Of a stretch of 54,458 bases of DNA, positions 17,867 through 26,485 are shown piece after piece; the first letter of the stretch is position 1, and the number at the start of each line of letters is the position of its first letter. A model generated the notes under the pieces. The model had not been told where the DNA came from and ran no database searches. It was given only the letters and a program-made list of their open reading frames with translations. The position numbers and the translations under genes were made by a program. The DNA is from a virus. The DNA lies in IMG/VR virus record IMGVR_UViG_3300045256_000069, positions 1 to 54,458 of that record; one strand, 5' to 3'.

Positions 17867-18214
17867 TCAGGCGGCCTTCTTGGCCTTCGCCGGCGCCGCG
17901 GACTTCTCCTTCTCGGCCGCCTTCTTGACCTTCTCGTCGCCGCGCAGCTTGTTGGCCACCTCGTCGAGCTCGGCGATGGTGTTCCAGCCGTAGCTGCGGC
18001 CGGCCTTCTTGATGTTCTTGTTCCGGAGGCCGACGCGGACGGACGCCTCCTTGATGCCGAGCTTCTTGGCGAGGTCGCTCACGCCGTACTTGAACTCGGG
18101 TTCGGCAGCCTTCGGCGCCTTCGTCTCCTTGGCCGGCGCGGCCTTGGCAGTCGCCTTCGTGTCCTTCGCATCGGCCTTCGACGGCTTCGCGGTCTTCTTC
18201 TCTTCCTTGGCCAT
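17867..18214 (-). CDS. Possible internal-start product: helicase C-terminal module alone
   Basis: In-frame ATG (MAKEEKKTAKP) at 18214 within the helicase gene is preceded by GAAAGGA with 6-base spacing, a better ribosome site than many true starts here. It would yield a separate 115-residue protein: Lys/Ala-rich arm, HTH-like module, Lys/Ala-rich tail, like a small histone-like or DNA-binding protein. Either the full helicase only, or both forms, could be made. Confidence 0.4.
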   Translation of the reverse strand: MAKEEKKTAKPSKADAKDTKATAKAAPAKETKAPKAAEPEFKYGVSDLAKKLGIKEASVRVGLRNKNIKKAGRSYGWNTIAELDEVANKLRGDEKVKKAAEKEKSAAPAKAKKAA

Positions 18215-19570
18215 GACAGTTCCTTTCGCGTGTTGTGCCTTCAACCGTTTGAAGACAAGATCATTTATCCGACTTTTGGACTGTAACGCCTGCAGCTGAT
18301 CTTCGTCAATAGTATTCTGTGCCATCAAGAAATAGAAGTCTACATATTTTTCTTGACCGTATCGCTCGAGCCGCGATTGGGCCTGCTCGAAGTCGATGTA
18401 GCTGTAGGTGCATGAATAGAATACCGCGTTGCACGCTTCGAACAAATCGACGCCAACTCCTCCTGTGCGCACCTGACACACGAGCGCATCAATGTCGCCA
18501 CGTTGAAATGCCGTGAGGATGTCCGAGCGTTCCTGTTTCTTGGCTGTGTCCCTGATCTTACCGTAGACTGACTTGACCGCGAGGTAGTGGCCACGAAGCA
18601 GAGCCTCGAGCATATGCACCTCATGAACGTACCGGCAGAACACGACGACCGGCGGCTTGAGCTGTGGCAACAATCGCTTGAGCGCGCGTTCCTTCGCTTT
18701 GCCCACTTTATGGATTTCCCCATCGTCATCGATCAAGAAGCCACCGGTGATCTGCGACAACTTACCCATGAGCGTCACCTTGAGTGGCGTTGTCACGGTG
18801 CCGGTCTCGCCAACCTCGATGGTCAGGTCTCGCTCGAGCTCATCGTAGGTCTGGGCTTGATTGCCCCACAGTGTGATGGGAACGATGTGCATCTTGCTTC
18901 CCTTCAGGTTGAGCACGCTGCGGTCTACACGCAGACACACGGGAGCAGCGCGCTTGAGGAAACGTTCCTGCATACCCGCTTTGAACTTGAACTTGTAGCC
19001 ACCGAAACCCGCCGGCCTCAGGTATCGATTGAAGAACGACTGCCAGTTGTCACCGAAGATGCTCGGTTCTGCGAAGCGCAGCTGAGCCCACAGGTCGACC
19101 GGAGATTTGTCAATCGGTGTACCACTCAGCACGCAACGCCTGGCCGCCCTGCGAAAGCGCCTAGCGTTTCTAGATGACAGCGATCCTCGCTGCTTCAGGC
19201 GTTGCGACTCATCGAACGCGACGAATGACCACGGCCACTTCTCGATGCGCTTCGCTAGCTTGGCTGTGAGTTGCTCGTAGTGCAGCAGCATGATGCGCGG
19301 ATGCGGCAGCTTCTTGAATGCCACGGGATCGCTCGTCACGTTGACGTGCGGCAGCAGCTCTTCGATCTTCGCAAGCCACGTGGTCAGCTTATTGGTCTTA
19401 AGGACGACGAGCAGCGCTTGGTAACCGGGCTGACGGCTTTCGCGGTCGATCACGCCCAGCGTCACGTAAGTCTTGCCTGTCCCCTGGTCGAAGAATAGAC
19501 ACGATCCCTCGTGTGTCAGAACGAACTCGGCCGCGGCTTTCTGGTAGTCGAAGAGCTTCTTCCACAGCAT
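17867..19570 (-). CDS. SNF2/DEAD-type helicase with C-terminal HTH-like module
   Basis: This 567-residue protein is a superfamily 2 ATPase. Walker A is DQGTGKTYV (about residue 28), the DExH-like box is FDESQRL (about 117), motif III is LSGTP (about 148), and motif VI is QAQSRLERYGQ (about 403). It would unwind or translocate on DNA during phage replication. After residue 455 comes a Lys/Ala-rich linker, then a small helical module (VSDLAKKLGIKEASVRVGLR...GWNTIAELDEVANKL) that also occurs in three other proteins of this genome, then another Lys/Ala tail. Confidence 0.85.
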   Translation of the reverse strand: MLWKKLFDYQKAAAEFVLTHEGSCLFFDQGTGKTYVTLGVIDRESRQPGYQALLVVLKTNKLTTWLAKIEELLPHVNVTSDPVAFKKLPHPRIMLLHYEQLTAKLAKRIEKWPWSFVAFDESQRLKQRGSLSSRNARRFRRAARRCVLSGTPIDKSPVDLWAQLRFAEPSIFGDNWQSFFNRYLRPAGFGGYKFKFKAGMQERFLKRAAPVCLRVDRSVLNLKGSKMHIVPITLWGNQAQTYDELERDLTIEVGETGTVTTPLKVTLMGKLSQITGGFLIDDDGEIHKVGKAKERALKRLLPQLKPPVVVFCRYVHEVHMLEALLRGHYLAVKSVYGKIRDTAKKQERSDILTAFQRGDIDALVCQVRTGGVGVDLFEACNAVFYSCTYSYIDFEQAQSRLERYGQEKYVDFYFLMAQNTIDEDQLQALQSKSRINDLVFKRLKAQHAKGTVMAKEEKKTAKPSKADAKDTKATAKAAPAKETKAPKAAEPEFKYGVSDLAKKLGIKEASVRVGLRNKNIKKAGRSYGWNTIAELDEVANKLRGDEKVKKAAEKEKSAAPAKAKKAA

Positions 19571-19844
19571 CGAGAGCTTCCTTGACTGTCGTCACGTAAT
19601 CTGCATAGCCGCCGGCCTTGCGTATCTGGCGGATGTTCTTCCACTGTATCTTCGATGGCTCCTCACCTGGCATCTTGACTTCGAGCGCAATGAAGCGCCC
19701 GTTGATGCACAGCAGCAGGTCAGGGATGCCAGCCGGTTGGAACGGCCCGACGTAAATCTTTTTGAGGTAGCACGCGTCACCGTACTTGCCTGTGATGGCT
19801 TTCTGTATTCGTTGCTGCAATCGCGTCTCAGGCTTCTTTGCCAT
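19398..19844 (-). CDS. VRR-NUC domain nuclease
   Basis: A 148-residue frame whose first 105 residues form a VRR-NUC nuclease: GIPDLLLCINGRFIALEVK supplies the PD...ExK active site (about 39-57), with QWKNIRQIRKAGG following. VRR-NUC proteins are structure-specific endonucleases, often found beside phage helicases. The frame runs 173 bases into the helicase gene. The last 40 Arg/Pro-rich residues look like read-through of GC-rich sequence rather than a conserved domain, but no earlier stop exists. Confidence 0.8.
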   Translation of the reverse strand: MAKKPETRLQQRIQKAITGKYGDACYLKKIYVGPFQPAGIPDLLLCINGRFIALEVKMPGEEPSKIQWKNIRQIRKAGGYADYVTTVKEALDAVEEALRLPESRGRVRSDTRGIVSILRPGDRQDLRDAGRDRPRKPSARLPSAARRP

Positions 19845-19865
19845 GACCTATCCTGCAAATGGGAA

Positions 19866-19891
19866 CGGGCCGGTCACGAATGACCGACCCG
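19866..19891 (-). terminator. Strong intergenic hairpin between DUF669-like and VRR-NUC genes
   Basis: CGGGCCGGTCA pairs with TGACCGACCCG (one mismatch) around a CGAA loop. The 101-bp gap that holds it is large for this compact operon. There is no U-tract, so it may attenuate transcription or protect an mRNA end. Confidence 0.5.
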
Positions 19892-19945
19892 CACCGTGCC
19901 CACGTCGCCGGGAGGGAACAGCGACGAGGAAATGATCGCACAACG

Positions 19946-20890
19946 TCAGGCGTCGTGCAACTGCCCGTTTTCTTCGAGCTCTTCCTTCACCGCGGCGATC
20001 TTCTTGCGCAGCGTCTTGAAGTCGTCCAGGTCGACCGACAGGTCAAACTTCTCCACGACATCGGCCAGCTCGTCCTCGTCCATGTCATCGAGCTCCTCGG
20101 GCGTGATCTTCGGGCCCTTCTTGCCCTTGCCCTTGGCGCCCTTCTTGGGCTTCTCGTCCTCGTCGTCATCCTCGTCTTCGTCGTCCTTCGGCTTCGCCTT
20201 GCCGCGACCACGCCGAGCCGGCTTCTCCTCTTCTTCCTCGTCGTCGTCCTCGTCTTCATCCTTGGCCTTCGCCTTGGACTTCCGACCACGAGCCGGCTTC
20301 TCCTCCTCCTCGTCCTCGTCGTCTTCATCCTCGTCCTTGGCCTTGCGGCCACGACGCTTGGCGGGCTTCTCATCTTCCTCGTCGTCATCGTCCTCGTCGT
20401 CGGCCTTGCCCTTCTTGGCCTTGCCGCGCTTCGAGACCTTCTCGTCCTCGTCCTCGTCTTCCTCGTCGTCATCGGCGGGCGCATCGCCATCGACCGGGTA
20501 GTAGTCGGCGACCTTCGCCTGCGGCCGGCCCTCGTAGTCCTCGTGATGCACGACGGCCATGACCTCGGTGCCCTTCAGCTCTTCGAAGTCGAGCTCGAGG
20601 TCATCGTCGGGGACATCCTGGCCCATCGCCGTCAGCAGGTTGGCGAGGCGCCACAGGGCCTGCGGGGCGAGCGACGTGTTGTCGTAGATGAACTTGCCCT
20701 TGAACTTGCCGCTGACGACTTCCCACTTCCACTTCAGGTAGTCGGCGTTCTGGCCTTCCTCCTGAGTGATCTCCGCGACCTTCACGCGGTAATCGTCCTC
20801 GGGGAGCGTGACACGGGCCTCAACGCCCTTCATGCTCACTGTGATCTTCGTCTTCGGCTTCCCGCGCCGACCGGTTGCACGCCGTGCCAT
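19946..20890 (-). CDS. DUF669-like ssDNA-binding protein with long acidic/basic repeat tail
   Basis: This 314-residue protein has an N-terminal beta-rich domain of about 135 residues (GVEARVTLPEDDYRVKVAEI; EVVSGKFKGKFIYDNTSL) matching DUF669-type proteins that accompany phage recombinases and helicases and are thought to bind single-stranded DNA. Residues about 140-260 are blocks of Asp/Glu runs alternating with Lys/Arg clusters (KRGKAKKGK, RRGRKAK and similar). A short SAP/HeH-like helical end follows. Start and the preceding stop overlap (TAATG). Confidence 0.7.
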   Translation of the reverse strand: MARRATGRRGKPKTKITVSMKGVEARVTLPEDDYRVKVAEITQEEGQNADYLKWKWEVVSGKFKGKFIYDNTSLAPQALWRLANLLTAMGQDVPDDDLELDFEELKGTEVMAVVHHEDYEGRPQAKVADYYPVDGDAPADDDEEDEDEDEKVSKRGKAKKGKADDEDDDDEEDEKPAKRRGRKAKDEDEDDEDEEEEKPARGRKSKAKAKDEDEDDDEEEEEKPARRGRGKAKPKDDEDEDDDEDEKPKKGAKGKGKKGPKITPEELDDMDEDELADVVEKFDLSVDLDDFKTLRKKIAAVKEELEENGQLHDA

Positions 20891-21729
20891 TATTCGACTT
20901 CTCCTTTGATGATAGCCACGATGTCATCGTAGCTCGGATTGACCACGAAGTCGGGAACCTCAATGTCCTTGGGCTTCCTGATCTTCGAGGTGTATATTGG
21001 ATTGGGACCGATGCGAAGGCAATACTCGGTTCTCTTCTTCTTAACCTTCTTGCCCTTCACCTCCTTGATCACAATCCGCTCACGGATGAACGTCGAGCCG
21101 ATCACGTCGACTGCGGCGTTCAAGTGACTTGCTGTGGACGGCGACAACCGCGGACCAACTTCCGGTGCCAGCTGCTCCTCCACATCGTCGCCCTCGTCGG
21201 ACGAATTGAACACGCGATGCTGAGCGAGGAACACCGTCTGCACAGGCAGGTCCCGCAGTGCGATGATCCACTCCTTCATCATGGAGCTGACCTCACCCCA
21301 GTCGCGCATCGTCATACTGCCCCAGTCGCCGGCGGCTTTGTTGGTCTTCTTCTTTTTCTTCTTCGCCACGACTTCCTCGATGGCGAGCTGCTGCAACTGC
21401 GTGACCGTATCGATGACGACGGTCTTGTAGAGGCCAGGGTTTTCCTTGACCTCCTCGACCAACAGCTCGACGTCTTCCCAGGTCTCGATCTCCGTGATCC
21501 GGATTTCGTCCTCGGAGTATTCGCTGATGCTGTCGGTGCCACGGTCCTTGACATCCGCGAACAGGATCGGCTTCGGGAACGTGCCGCTCAGCGTCGTCTT
21601 CCCCGTGCCGCTGGGACCGTAGATCACGAACGAGCGGTTGGGCTCCTTCATGCTCTTCTTCTTGAACCTAAGCCCGACACTACTCGTCGAGCTTGGCCGC
21701 GATTTCGTCTTCGTGCTGGTTGCTTTCAC
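20890..21729 (-). CDS. RecA-fold ATPase, Sak4-like recombinase
   Basis: This 279-residue P-loop ATPase has Walker A GPSGTGKTTL (about residue 40) and Walker B YKTVVIDTVTQL (about 105). A Lys-rich loop and MTMRDWGEVSSMMKEWI follow, the typical layout of AAA_24/Sak4-like phage proteins that act with single-strand binding proteins in annealing and recombination. GTG at 21729 has GGGAG ten bases upstream and overlaps the preceding gene by 50 bases. ATG at 21651 is an alternative that would remove the first 26 residues. Confidence 0.75.
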   Translation of the reverse strand: MKATSTKTKSRPSSTSSVGLRFKKKSMKEPNRSFVIYGPSGTGKTTLSGTFPKPILFADVKDRGTDSISEYSEDEIRITEIETWEDVELLVEEVKENPGLYKTVVIDTVTQLQQLAIEEVVAKKKKKKTNKAAGDWGSMTMRDWGEVSSMMKEWIIALRDLPVQTVFLAQHRVFNSSDEGDDVEEQLAPEVGPRLSPSTASHLNAAVDVIGSTFIRERIVIKEVKGKKVKKKRTEYCLRIGPNPIYTSKIRKPKDIEVPDFVVNPSYDDIVAIIKGEVE

Positions 21730-22780
21730 TGACCTTGAACTCCCGTTCCTTGATGAAGTCTGCGTCTGCGCCTGTCAGCTCAGCGCGGCAAATCGATGCA
21801 AACTCGCACCACTTGCAGTGCTGGTCAATCGTTTTGTGCTTCTTCTTTCCGATATTGTCTCGCATGTCGATTGCGGCCTCAACGAAGCCTTCGTACACGT
21901 TGTCCACAACGTTGCGAGAGATGGGCGTGAACACGCGGAAGAAATACTCGTTGCGGTTTTCGGCGAGCGACTTCAGTAGCGTCGGGTAGTTCTTCGCCTT
22001 GAAGCCATTCTCCTTGCACCACTGCTTGAACACGCTGGGCAACGAGTCGATCTTGGCCTGTGAGGGCTGACCGTTCTGAAGCAGCTTCGGGATCGCCGGC
22101 GGCTTCGACCGGATGTAATTCCACAGGGTGCCGTCGACCGGCTTCCAGCCGAGGATGTCCATCGCCTTCGCGTACACCGACGATTGCACGTTGAGCCAGC
22201 GGAAGTCTTCGCTCGGGCGCATCTTGAATGTCTTGTGCTCAGCGAGTGCGCGGTTCGTGCGCCACTTCGCCACGCCGTCGATAATGCCGGTAAAGGCTAG
22301 GCCGTCGTCCAGCTCGATCTCGAACGCGTGCTCGGACTTCTTGCCGTTGATCTTGATCATCTGCAGGTCGCCCTTTTGCGACCAGTGCTCGAAGTAGTCG
22401 GTCATGATGTAGTCGATGTCGACCAGAATGTCGCCATACATCTCGACCTCGGCGCTGAACATCTTGCGAGTGTCCATATCGACGTTGAGCGCCTCACGCC
22501 AGTCCTCGCCGTTCGCATCCAGCTCGATGGCCCTGTGAACGATCTTGCCGAACGCGAACGGGCGCTTGGTGCGCTTGGGCTCGAGTCGTTCGACGTGCTT
22601 CAGGTGCGCAGCGTACTTGCAGCGCAGCCACTGCTTCACTTTTGACTGGCCGACTTTGAAGACGCTTGAGCTGCCTTCCACTTCGCCAGAGTTATGCCCT
22701 TTCCCCACGGGCCGATCTTCGCGTCCGCCTCGAGCGGGACGCTCAGCTTGATCTCGAACACGTCGAGCAGTTTTGGCCAT
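21680..22780 (-). CDS. Cas4/RecB-like PD-(D/E)XK nuclease with Fe-S cysteines
   Basis: This 366-residue protein has a RecB-type nuclease core: GKIVHRAIE (His), FTGIIDGVAKW...ALAEHKTFK (D...ExK) and QSSVYAKAM (QxxxY motif). One Cys lies before the core (WLRCKYAAHL) and three after it (HCKWCEFASIC), the four-Cys iron-sulphur pattern of Cas4/AddB-type nucleases. It probably processes DNA ends for recombination. The ATG at 22780 has GGAG upstream but overlaps the polymerase gene by 145 bases; GTG at a GHNSG-like segment near 22710 is an alternative start. Confidence 0.8.
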   Translation of the reverse strand: MAKTARRVRDQAERPARGGREDRPVGKGHNSGEVEGSSSVFKVGQSKVKQWLRCKYAAHLKHVERLEPKRTKRPFAFGKIVHRAIELDANGEDWREALNVDMDTRKMFSAEVEMYGDILVDIDYIMTDYFEHWSQKGDLQMIKINGKKSEHAFEIELDDGLAFTGIIDGVAKWRTNRALAEHKTFKMRPSEDFRWLNVQSSVYAKAMDILGWKPVDGTLWNYIRSKPPAIPKLLQNGQPSQAKIDSLPSVFKQWCKENGFKAKNYPTLLKSLAENRNEYFFRVFTPISRNVVDNVYEGFVEAAIDMRDNIGKKKHKTIDQHCKWCEFASICRAELTGADADFIKEREFKVSESNQHEDEIAAKLDE

Positions 22781-25167
22781 CTCATGATCTCCAGCATTCG
22801 ATTGTGGACACGCTCGAGGTAGTCATTGCGAACCTCGATAAGACACGCATCATGCACAGTTGCGACAGGATAGACAATAGGTTCCGGGAACTCTTCTCTC
22901 AACTGAAGGAGCGACATGAGATTTAATTCGTTCGCGAACGATTGGACTGGTGAGTTGATTGCCTGACGTTCTGCTTCCATGCGCTCCATTGTCTTCTCGC
23001 GCGCCATGGCAGCTGGCAGTCGACGTTTACGACCGGACAGTGATCGCACGAAGCCGTGGCGCCGCGCGTGCTTGCGCTGCTGCTCGTGCCAATCCTCGAA
23101 GCCGGGGTAGAGGTCGAAGAAGTTGATGCGGCTTTCCTGTGCTTCCTCTTCGGTCACGATGACATCGTAGTTGTCCCGCGCGTAGATCATGAACTTCTTC
23201 CACCACATACCGAACAGGTAGCCGAAGTTCACGGCCTTAGCTTTCTTACGCAATTCCTTCCACGTCGGGTCGATCTCGGCACACGCATCGGGGCCAGCCT
23301 TGAACACGATGTCTAGCGCTTCGCCATAGTTCGTGATCTTGCGCTGCGTGAGCGTGCTCGCCGTTTCCTTGATCAGCTTGGGCGATGCACCGCCACGTCC
23401 CATCTCACGTATCATCGTGAGCCAATGCGCATCCTCGCCCTTGTGGAACACACGCAGCATGTTGGTCTCGTTCGCCAGCTCGGCCGCAATGCGTAGCTCG
23501 ATCTGTGACAAGTCGACTTCCAGCAGCGTGTACCCCTCGGGCGCGGTGATCAGCGACCGGATGCGAGGATCGCGTGGCACCTGCTGCAGGTTCGGATGCT
23601 CACAGGACAAACGACCCGTGACTGTGCCATGCAACTTGAACGAGGGATGAATGCGGCTGCCTTCAAGGAATGGCTTCCAGCCTTCGATGAATGACGACAG
23701 TTGCTTCTGCGCCGCACGCCACCTAAGCAACGCCTTGGCGATTGGATGATTGATGCGCTTGAGCACCGACTCGCTGCACGAGTCTGCGCCGCCCTTCGTC
23801 TTCTCGACCGACTTGATCTTGAGCTTGGTGAACAGCAATTCGCCGAGCTGCTTCGGTGAGCCCCAATTGATGTCGCCATAGGGCTTCAGCTCTGCGAGCG
23901 CACCAGCGATCTCATTGCGCAGGTATTCCTCGGCAACCTCGAACTGGTCCACGTTGATGAAGACGCCATGATACTCTATGCGAGTGAACAGCTTGGCGCA
24001 CGGAAACAAGATTTCATCGTAGACCTTGGCGACCTCGGGGTCCTTGTCGAGTTGCTTGCGCAGCTTGAAGTGAAGCTTGCGGGTGTAGAGCAGGTCTTTG
24101 CCCTGATACTCGCAACACTCGGCGAGCGGGCCACGAAACTGCTTGACCTCCTTGGACACGTCATAGTCGGGCGCGTTGAAATGAACCTTGCTTAGGAACT
24201 TGAGGCCGTGCTCGCTGTTCTCGTCAATCATGTAGTGCATGAGCATGGTGTCGCTTTCCCAATGCTCAAGCCAGTTGTAACCGTATCGCACCCACGTCCA
24301 CAGGAAGTCGAACTTGCCGTTCTGCGTCGTGAACCGGACGTCTCCTTCCTGAAGCTTCCAATTGATCTTGCGCATCATGCGCTTGATGTCTTTGAACGTC
24401 CACTTAACCTCGTCGTGGATCAGTGGGATCGTCCAGTGTGCGCGCTTCGTGCCGAAGCCGAGCGACATGATCTCGGCACCAAACTCCCAAGGGTACAGGC
24501 CACTCGTCTCGAGGTCATAGCTGGTCAGTCCGTAGAAGTCATCGAGGAACTCATCGAACGTGTCCCAGTCTGTGACAATACGAAGGTTGAGCTCCTCCTC
24601 CTTGCGGATCGCGCCGTTCTCAACGATGTCGGCGAAGTTTTGCAGGTCATGCTGCAGGATCACTTCCTGCCGCGGATCGTACTCGACGTAGCTTGGCGAG
24701 TATATCGGGAAGAAGATCATCGAGACGTCGCCACTCTCCGCAGTCACCGGTCGACCGCGATGGTTCTTGATGCCCGTCTTGTTCATCACGCCGGCTAGGG
24801 CTGTGCTCCCGACCACCAGGACGAACTTCGGTTGCACCTCGGCGATCTGTGCATCGAGCCATTTGCGGCATGCCTTTATCTGTGCTTTGGTGGGCTTGTC
24901 CGTCGCGCAACTGACGGCATAGCAGAAGAACATCTTGCTGGTGTCGAGGCCGACATCCTCGAGCATCTCGATCAACTTGTCGGGCGGTTTGATCTCGCCA
25001 CGCTTTTGCTCACGCTCACTCGGAGCGTCGAGCACGACCATGATCTTGCGATGCTTGATCGGTGATCCCAACAAACAAGCCCGGTCAACTGTTGCACCGA
25101 GCTTGCAGAGGCGGCAGTTGACGTCCCGCTTGAGCGGAGCGTCCAGGTTAATCTCGAGCTGGCTCAT
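22636..25167 (-). CDS. DNA polymerase I family, SPO1-type, with N-terminal UDG-like domain
   Basis: This 843-residue replicative polymerase has three parts. Residues 1-190 resemble family 4 uracil-DNA glycosylases, with four Cys in cluster positions (C18, C21 and SCATDKPTKAQIKAC), but the usual active-site GEAPG is DAPSE and the motif 2 HPS is SPS. Residues about 200-400 hold a 3'-5' exonuclease (YDLETSG, QNGKFDF, YQGKD). The PolA palm has DLSQIELR, RKKAKAVNFGYLFG and VHDA; the last is usually HDE. The start chosen overlaps the deaminase stop (ATGA); a longer frame to 25269 is unlikely. Confidence 0.9.
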   Translation of the reverse strand: MSQLEINLDAPLKRDVNCRLCKLGATVDRACLLGSPIKHRKIMVVLDAPSEREQKRGEIKPPDKLIEMLEDVGLDTSKMFFCYAVSCATDKPTKAQIKACRKWLDAQIAEVQPKFVLVVGSTALAGVMNKTGIKNHRGRPVTAESGDVSMIFFPIYSPSYVEYDPRQEVILQHDLQNFADIVENGAIRKEEELNLRIVTDWDTFDEFLDDFYGLTSYDLETSGLYPWEFGAEIMSLGFGTKRAHWTIPLIHDEVKWTFKDIKRMMRKINWKLQEGDVRFTTQNGKFDFLWTWVRYGYNWLEHWESDTMLMHYMIDENSEHGLKFLSKVHFNAPDYDVSKEVKQFRGPLAECCEYQGKDLLYTRKLHFKLRKQLDKDPEVAKVYDEILFPCAKLFTRIEYHGVFINVDQFEVAEEYLRNEIAGALAELKPYGDINWGSPKQLGELLFTKLKIKSVEKTKGGADSCSESVLKRINHPIAKALLRWRAAQKQLSSFIEGWKPFLEGSRIHPSFKLHGTVTGRLSCEHPNLQQVPRDPRIRSLITAPEGYTLLEVDLSQIELRIAAELANETNMLRVFHKGEDAHWLTMIREMGRGGASPKLIKETASTLTQRKITNYGEALDIVFKAGPDACAEIDPTWKELRKKAKAVNFGYLFGMWWKKFMIYARDNYDVIVTEEEAQESRINFFDLYPGFEDWHEQQRKHARRHGFVRSLSGRKRRLPAAMAREKTMERMEAERQAINSPVQSFANELNLMSLLQLREEFPEPIVYPVATVHDACLIEVRNDYLERVHNRMLEIMRWPKLLDVFEIKLSVPLEADAKIGPWGKGITLAKWKAAQASSKSASQK

Positions 25168-25628
25168 TGATCCACAAACTGACCCGTTTCCCAATTGATC
25201 ATATACCCGCTCGGCGTCAGCCTGAACAGCGAGACTCCAGCCGCCTTGAACCCGACGAGGTGTTGCCAACTGCGGTATTCGTCGCGATACACCACGCGCT
25301 TGATGCCCGACTCGATGACCTTGATCGTGCAGGCCTCACAGGGCGAGTTGGTGACATACAACGTCGTGGCGCCGTCGCACACGAAACCCTTGGCGGCTGC
25401 GCGCCTCAAGGCGTTGTCCTCGGCGTGCACCGAGCGCGTGCATGAGGGTATGCCGCAATCAGGACCTGTGCAGTGCTCATCGCCGCTCGGCGGGCCGTTG
25501 TAGCCGACGCTGACGACATCGTTGGCGTGGACGATGATCGCGCCGACGTTGAGACGCTTGCAGGTCGAGCGACGAGACGCCGCCTCGCACATCATCATCC
25601 ACATCTGGTCTCTAGAGATACGTGTCAC
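25164..25628 (-). CDS. dCMP deaminase (ComEB-like)
   Basis: This 154-residue zinc enzyme converts dCMP to dUMP. It shows VGAIIVHANDVVSVGYNGPP, HAEDNAL (zinc His and catalytic Glu) and SPCEACT (two zinc Cys), with extra Cys in HCTGPDCGIPSC typical of dCMP rather than cytidine deaminases. GTG start overlaps the preceding stop (GTGA), and its own stop overlaps the polymerase ATG. In phage with modified pyrimidines this enzyme shifts the dCMP/dUMP balance. Confidence 0.9.
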   Translation of the reverse strand: MTRISRDQMWMMMCEAASRRSTCKRLNVGAIIVHANDVVSVGYNGPPSGDEHCTGPDCGIPSCTRSVHAEDNALRRAAAKGFVCDGATTLYVTNSPCEACTIKVIESGIKRVVYRDEYRSWQHLVGFKAAGVSLFRLTPSGYMINWETGQFVDQ

Positions 25629-26485
25629 TTGTCCCCTCCAAACATGGCGATGTAGTCATTGCGGAACATGTGGAACGAAGTGATGTGCATCACCAGGTTG
25701 CCGGCTTTGACCTCGTTCCATTTGGGATCGCGTTCCCTCAAACGAGCCATAACCCACAGAAGGAGACGCCCAGTAAGATAAACGTCATCACGGAAATGTC
25801 GGACGAAGTCGCAGCTTCGAAGGCCATATACGCAGTGCAGAGCACCACCGCGCATAATGAAATGATAGCCCAGAGTGCACGGCAGTCGTCCACCATGATG
25901 GGCCCCAGTGTCTTCGGGAAAGAAGATTGGCATATACGCCTGGCGCGTGAGAGGCTGTTCCTCCAAAAGCTTGATGATGTCATTGAGGTCTCCGTACCTG
26001 TGGTGGATGCCGAGGTTCTCGAACTCGAGCGAATGGATCGTCCCTGGCGCATCAAATTCCTCACGAAACTCCTCTGCAGTTCGTGTCGCCTGGTCAACGA
26101 AGCCAGCACGACGCGGCCAATAGCGCTCCATGTAGTTGTGATTGAACTTGCCCGAGGGATCGCGGAACGTGTCGGCCGACTTGTTGAACGGCCAGTTCTC
26201 CCACTCGACGCCCGGATTGATCGGCTCGCCACAGACTCGCTCCTCGAAATGCTTGTCCGCCCAAGGCAGGTTCGGCCTCACTCGAGCTGCGAAGTCGGCG
26301 AGGTTCTCGGGCACCGGCGCCGACAGACTGTAGTTCAACAGCTCGTGCGTCGCCATCTCCGGACGCTGGCTGATGTCGGTGCCCTGCCACTTCTCGGTGT
26401 GCACCAGCTCCGAATAGTCGCGGAAGTCCCTCGTCGCGTGAAGGATCGCCGCGTTCCACGACCAGTGGTTACTCACTCTCATCAT
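25625..26485 (-). CDS. Thymidylate-synthase-fold protein 2 with Asp at the base-recognition site
   Basis: This 286-residue protein has the TS active site: RQAYMPIFFPED, then LPC (catalytic Cys), RSCD exactly 20 residues after the Cys, and HMF where TS has H-x-Y. Counting 11 residues from the Arg of RSCD gives Asp (RHFRDD), where E. coli TS has Asn177. In established work that Asn-to-Asp change favours dCMP over dUMP, and T4 dCMP hydroxymethylase has Asp there. The likely reaction is methylation or hydroxymethylation of a pyrimidine dNMP. It follows a close paralogue in the same operon. Confidence 0.75.
   Translation of the reverse strand: MMRVSNHWSWNAAILHATRDFRDYSELVHTEKWQGTDISQRPEMATHELLNYSLSAPVPENLADFAARVRPNLPWADKHFEERVCGEPINPGVEWENWPFNKSADTFRDPSGKFNHNYMERYWPRRAGFVDQATRTAEEFREEFDAPGTIHSLEFENLGIHHRYGDLNDIIKLLEEQPLTRQAYMPIFFPEDTGAHHGGRLPCTLGYHFIMRGGALHCVYGLRSCDFVRHFRDDVYLTGRLLLWVMARLRERDPKWNEVKAGNLVMHITSFHMFRNDYIAMFGGDK

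Noticed and set aside
19896-20932. Ser- and Leu-rich frames opposite the DUF669-like gene
   Set aside because: They arise from the Asp/Glu/Lys repeats read on the other strand.
22636-25269. Longer polymerase frame starting at 25269
   Set aside because: The first 34 residues would lie within the deaminase gene; the ATG at 25167 overlaps the deaminase stop in the usual ATGA way and the UDG-like domain begins right after it.
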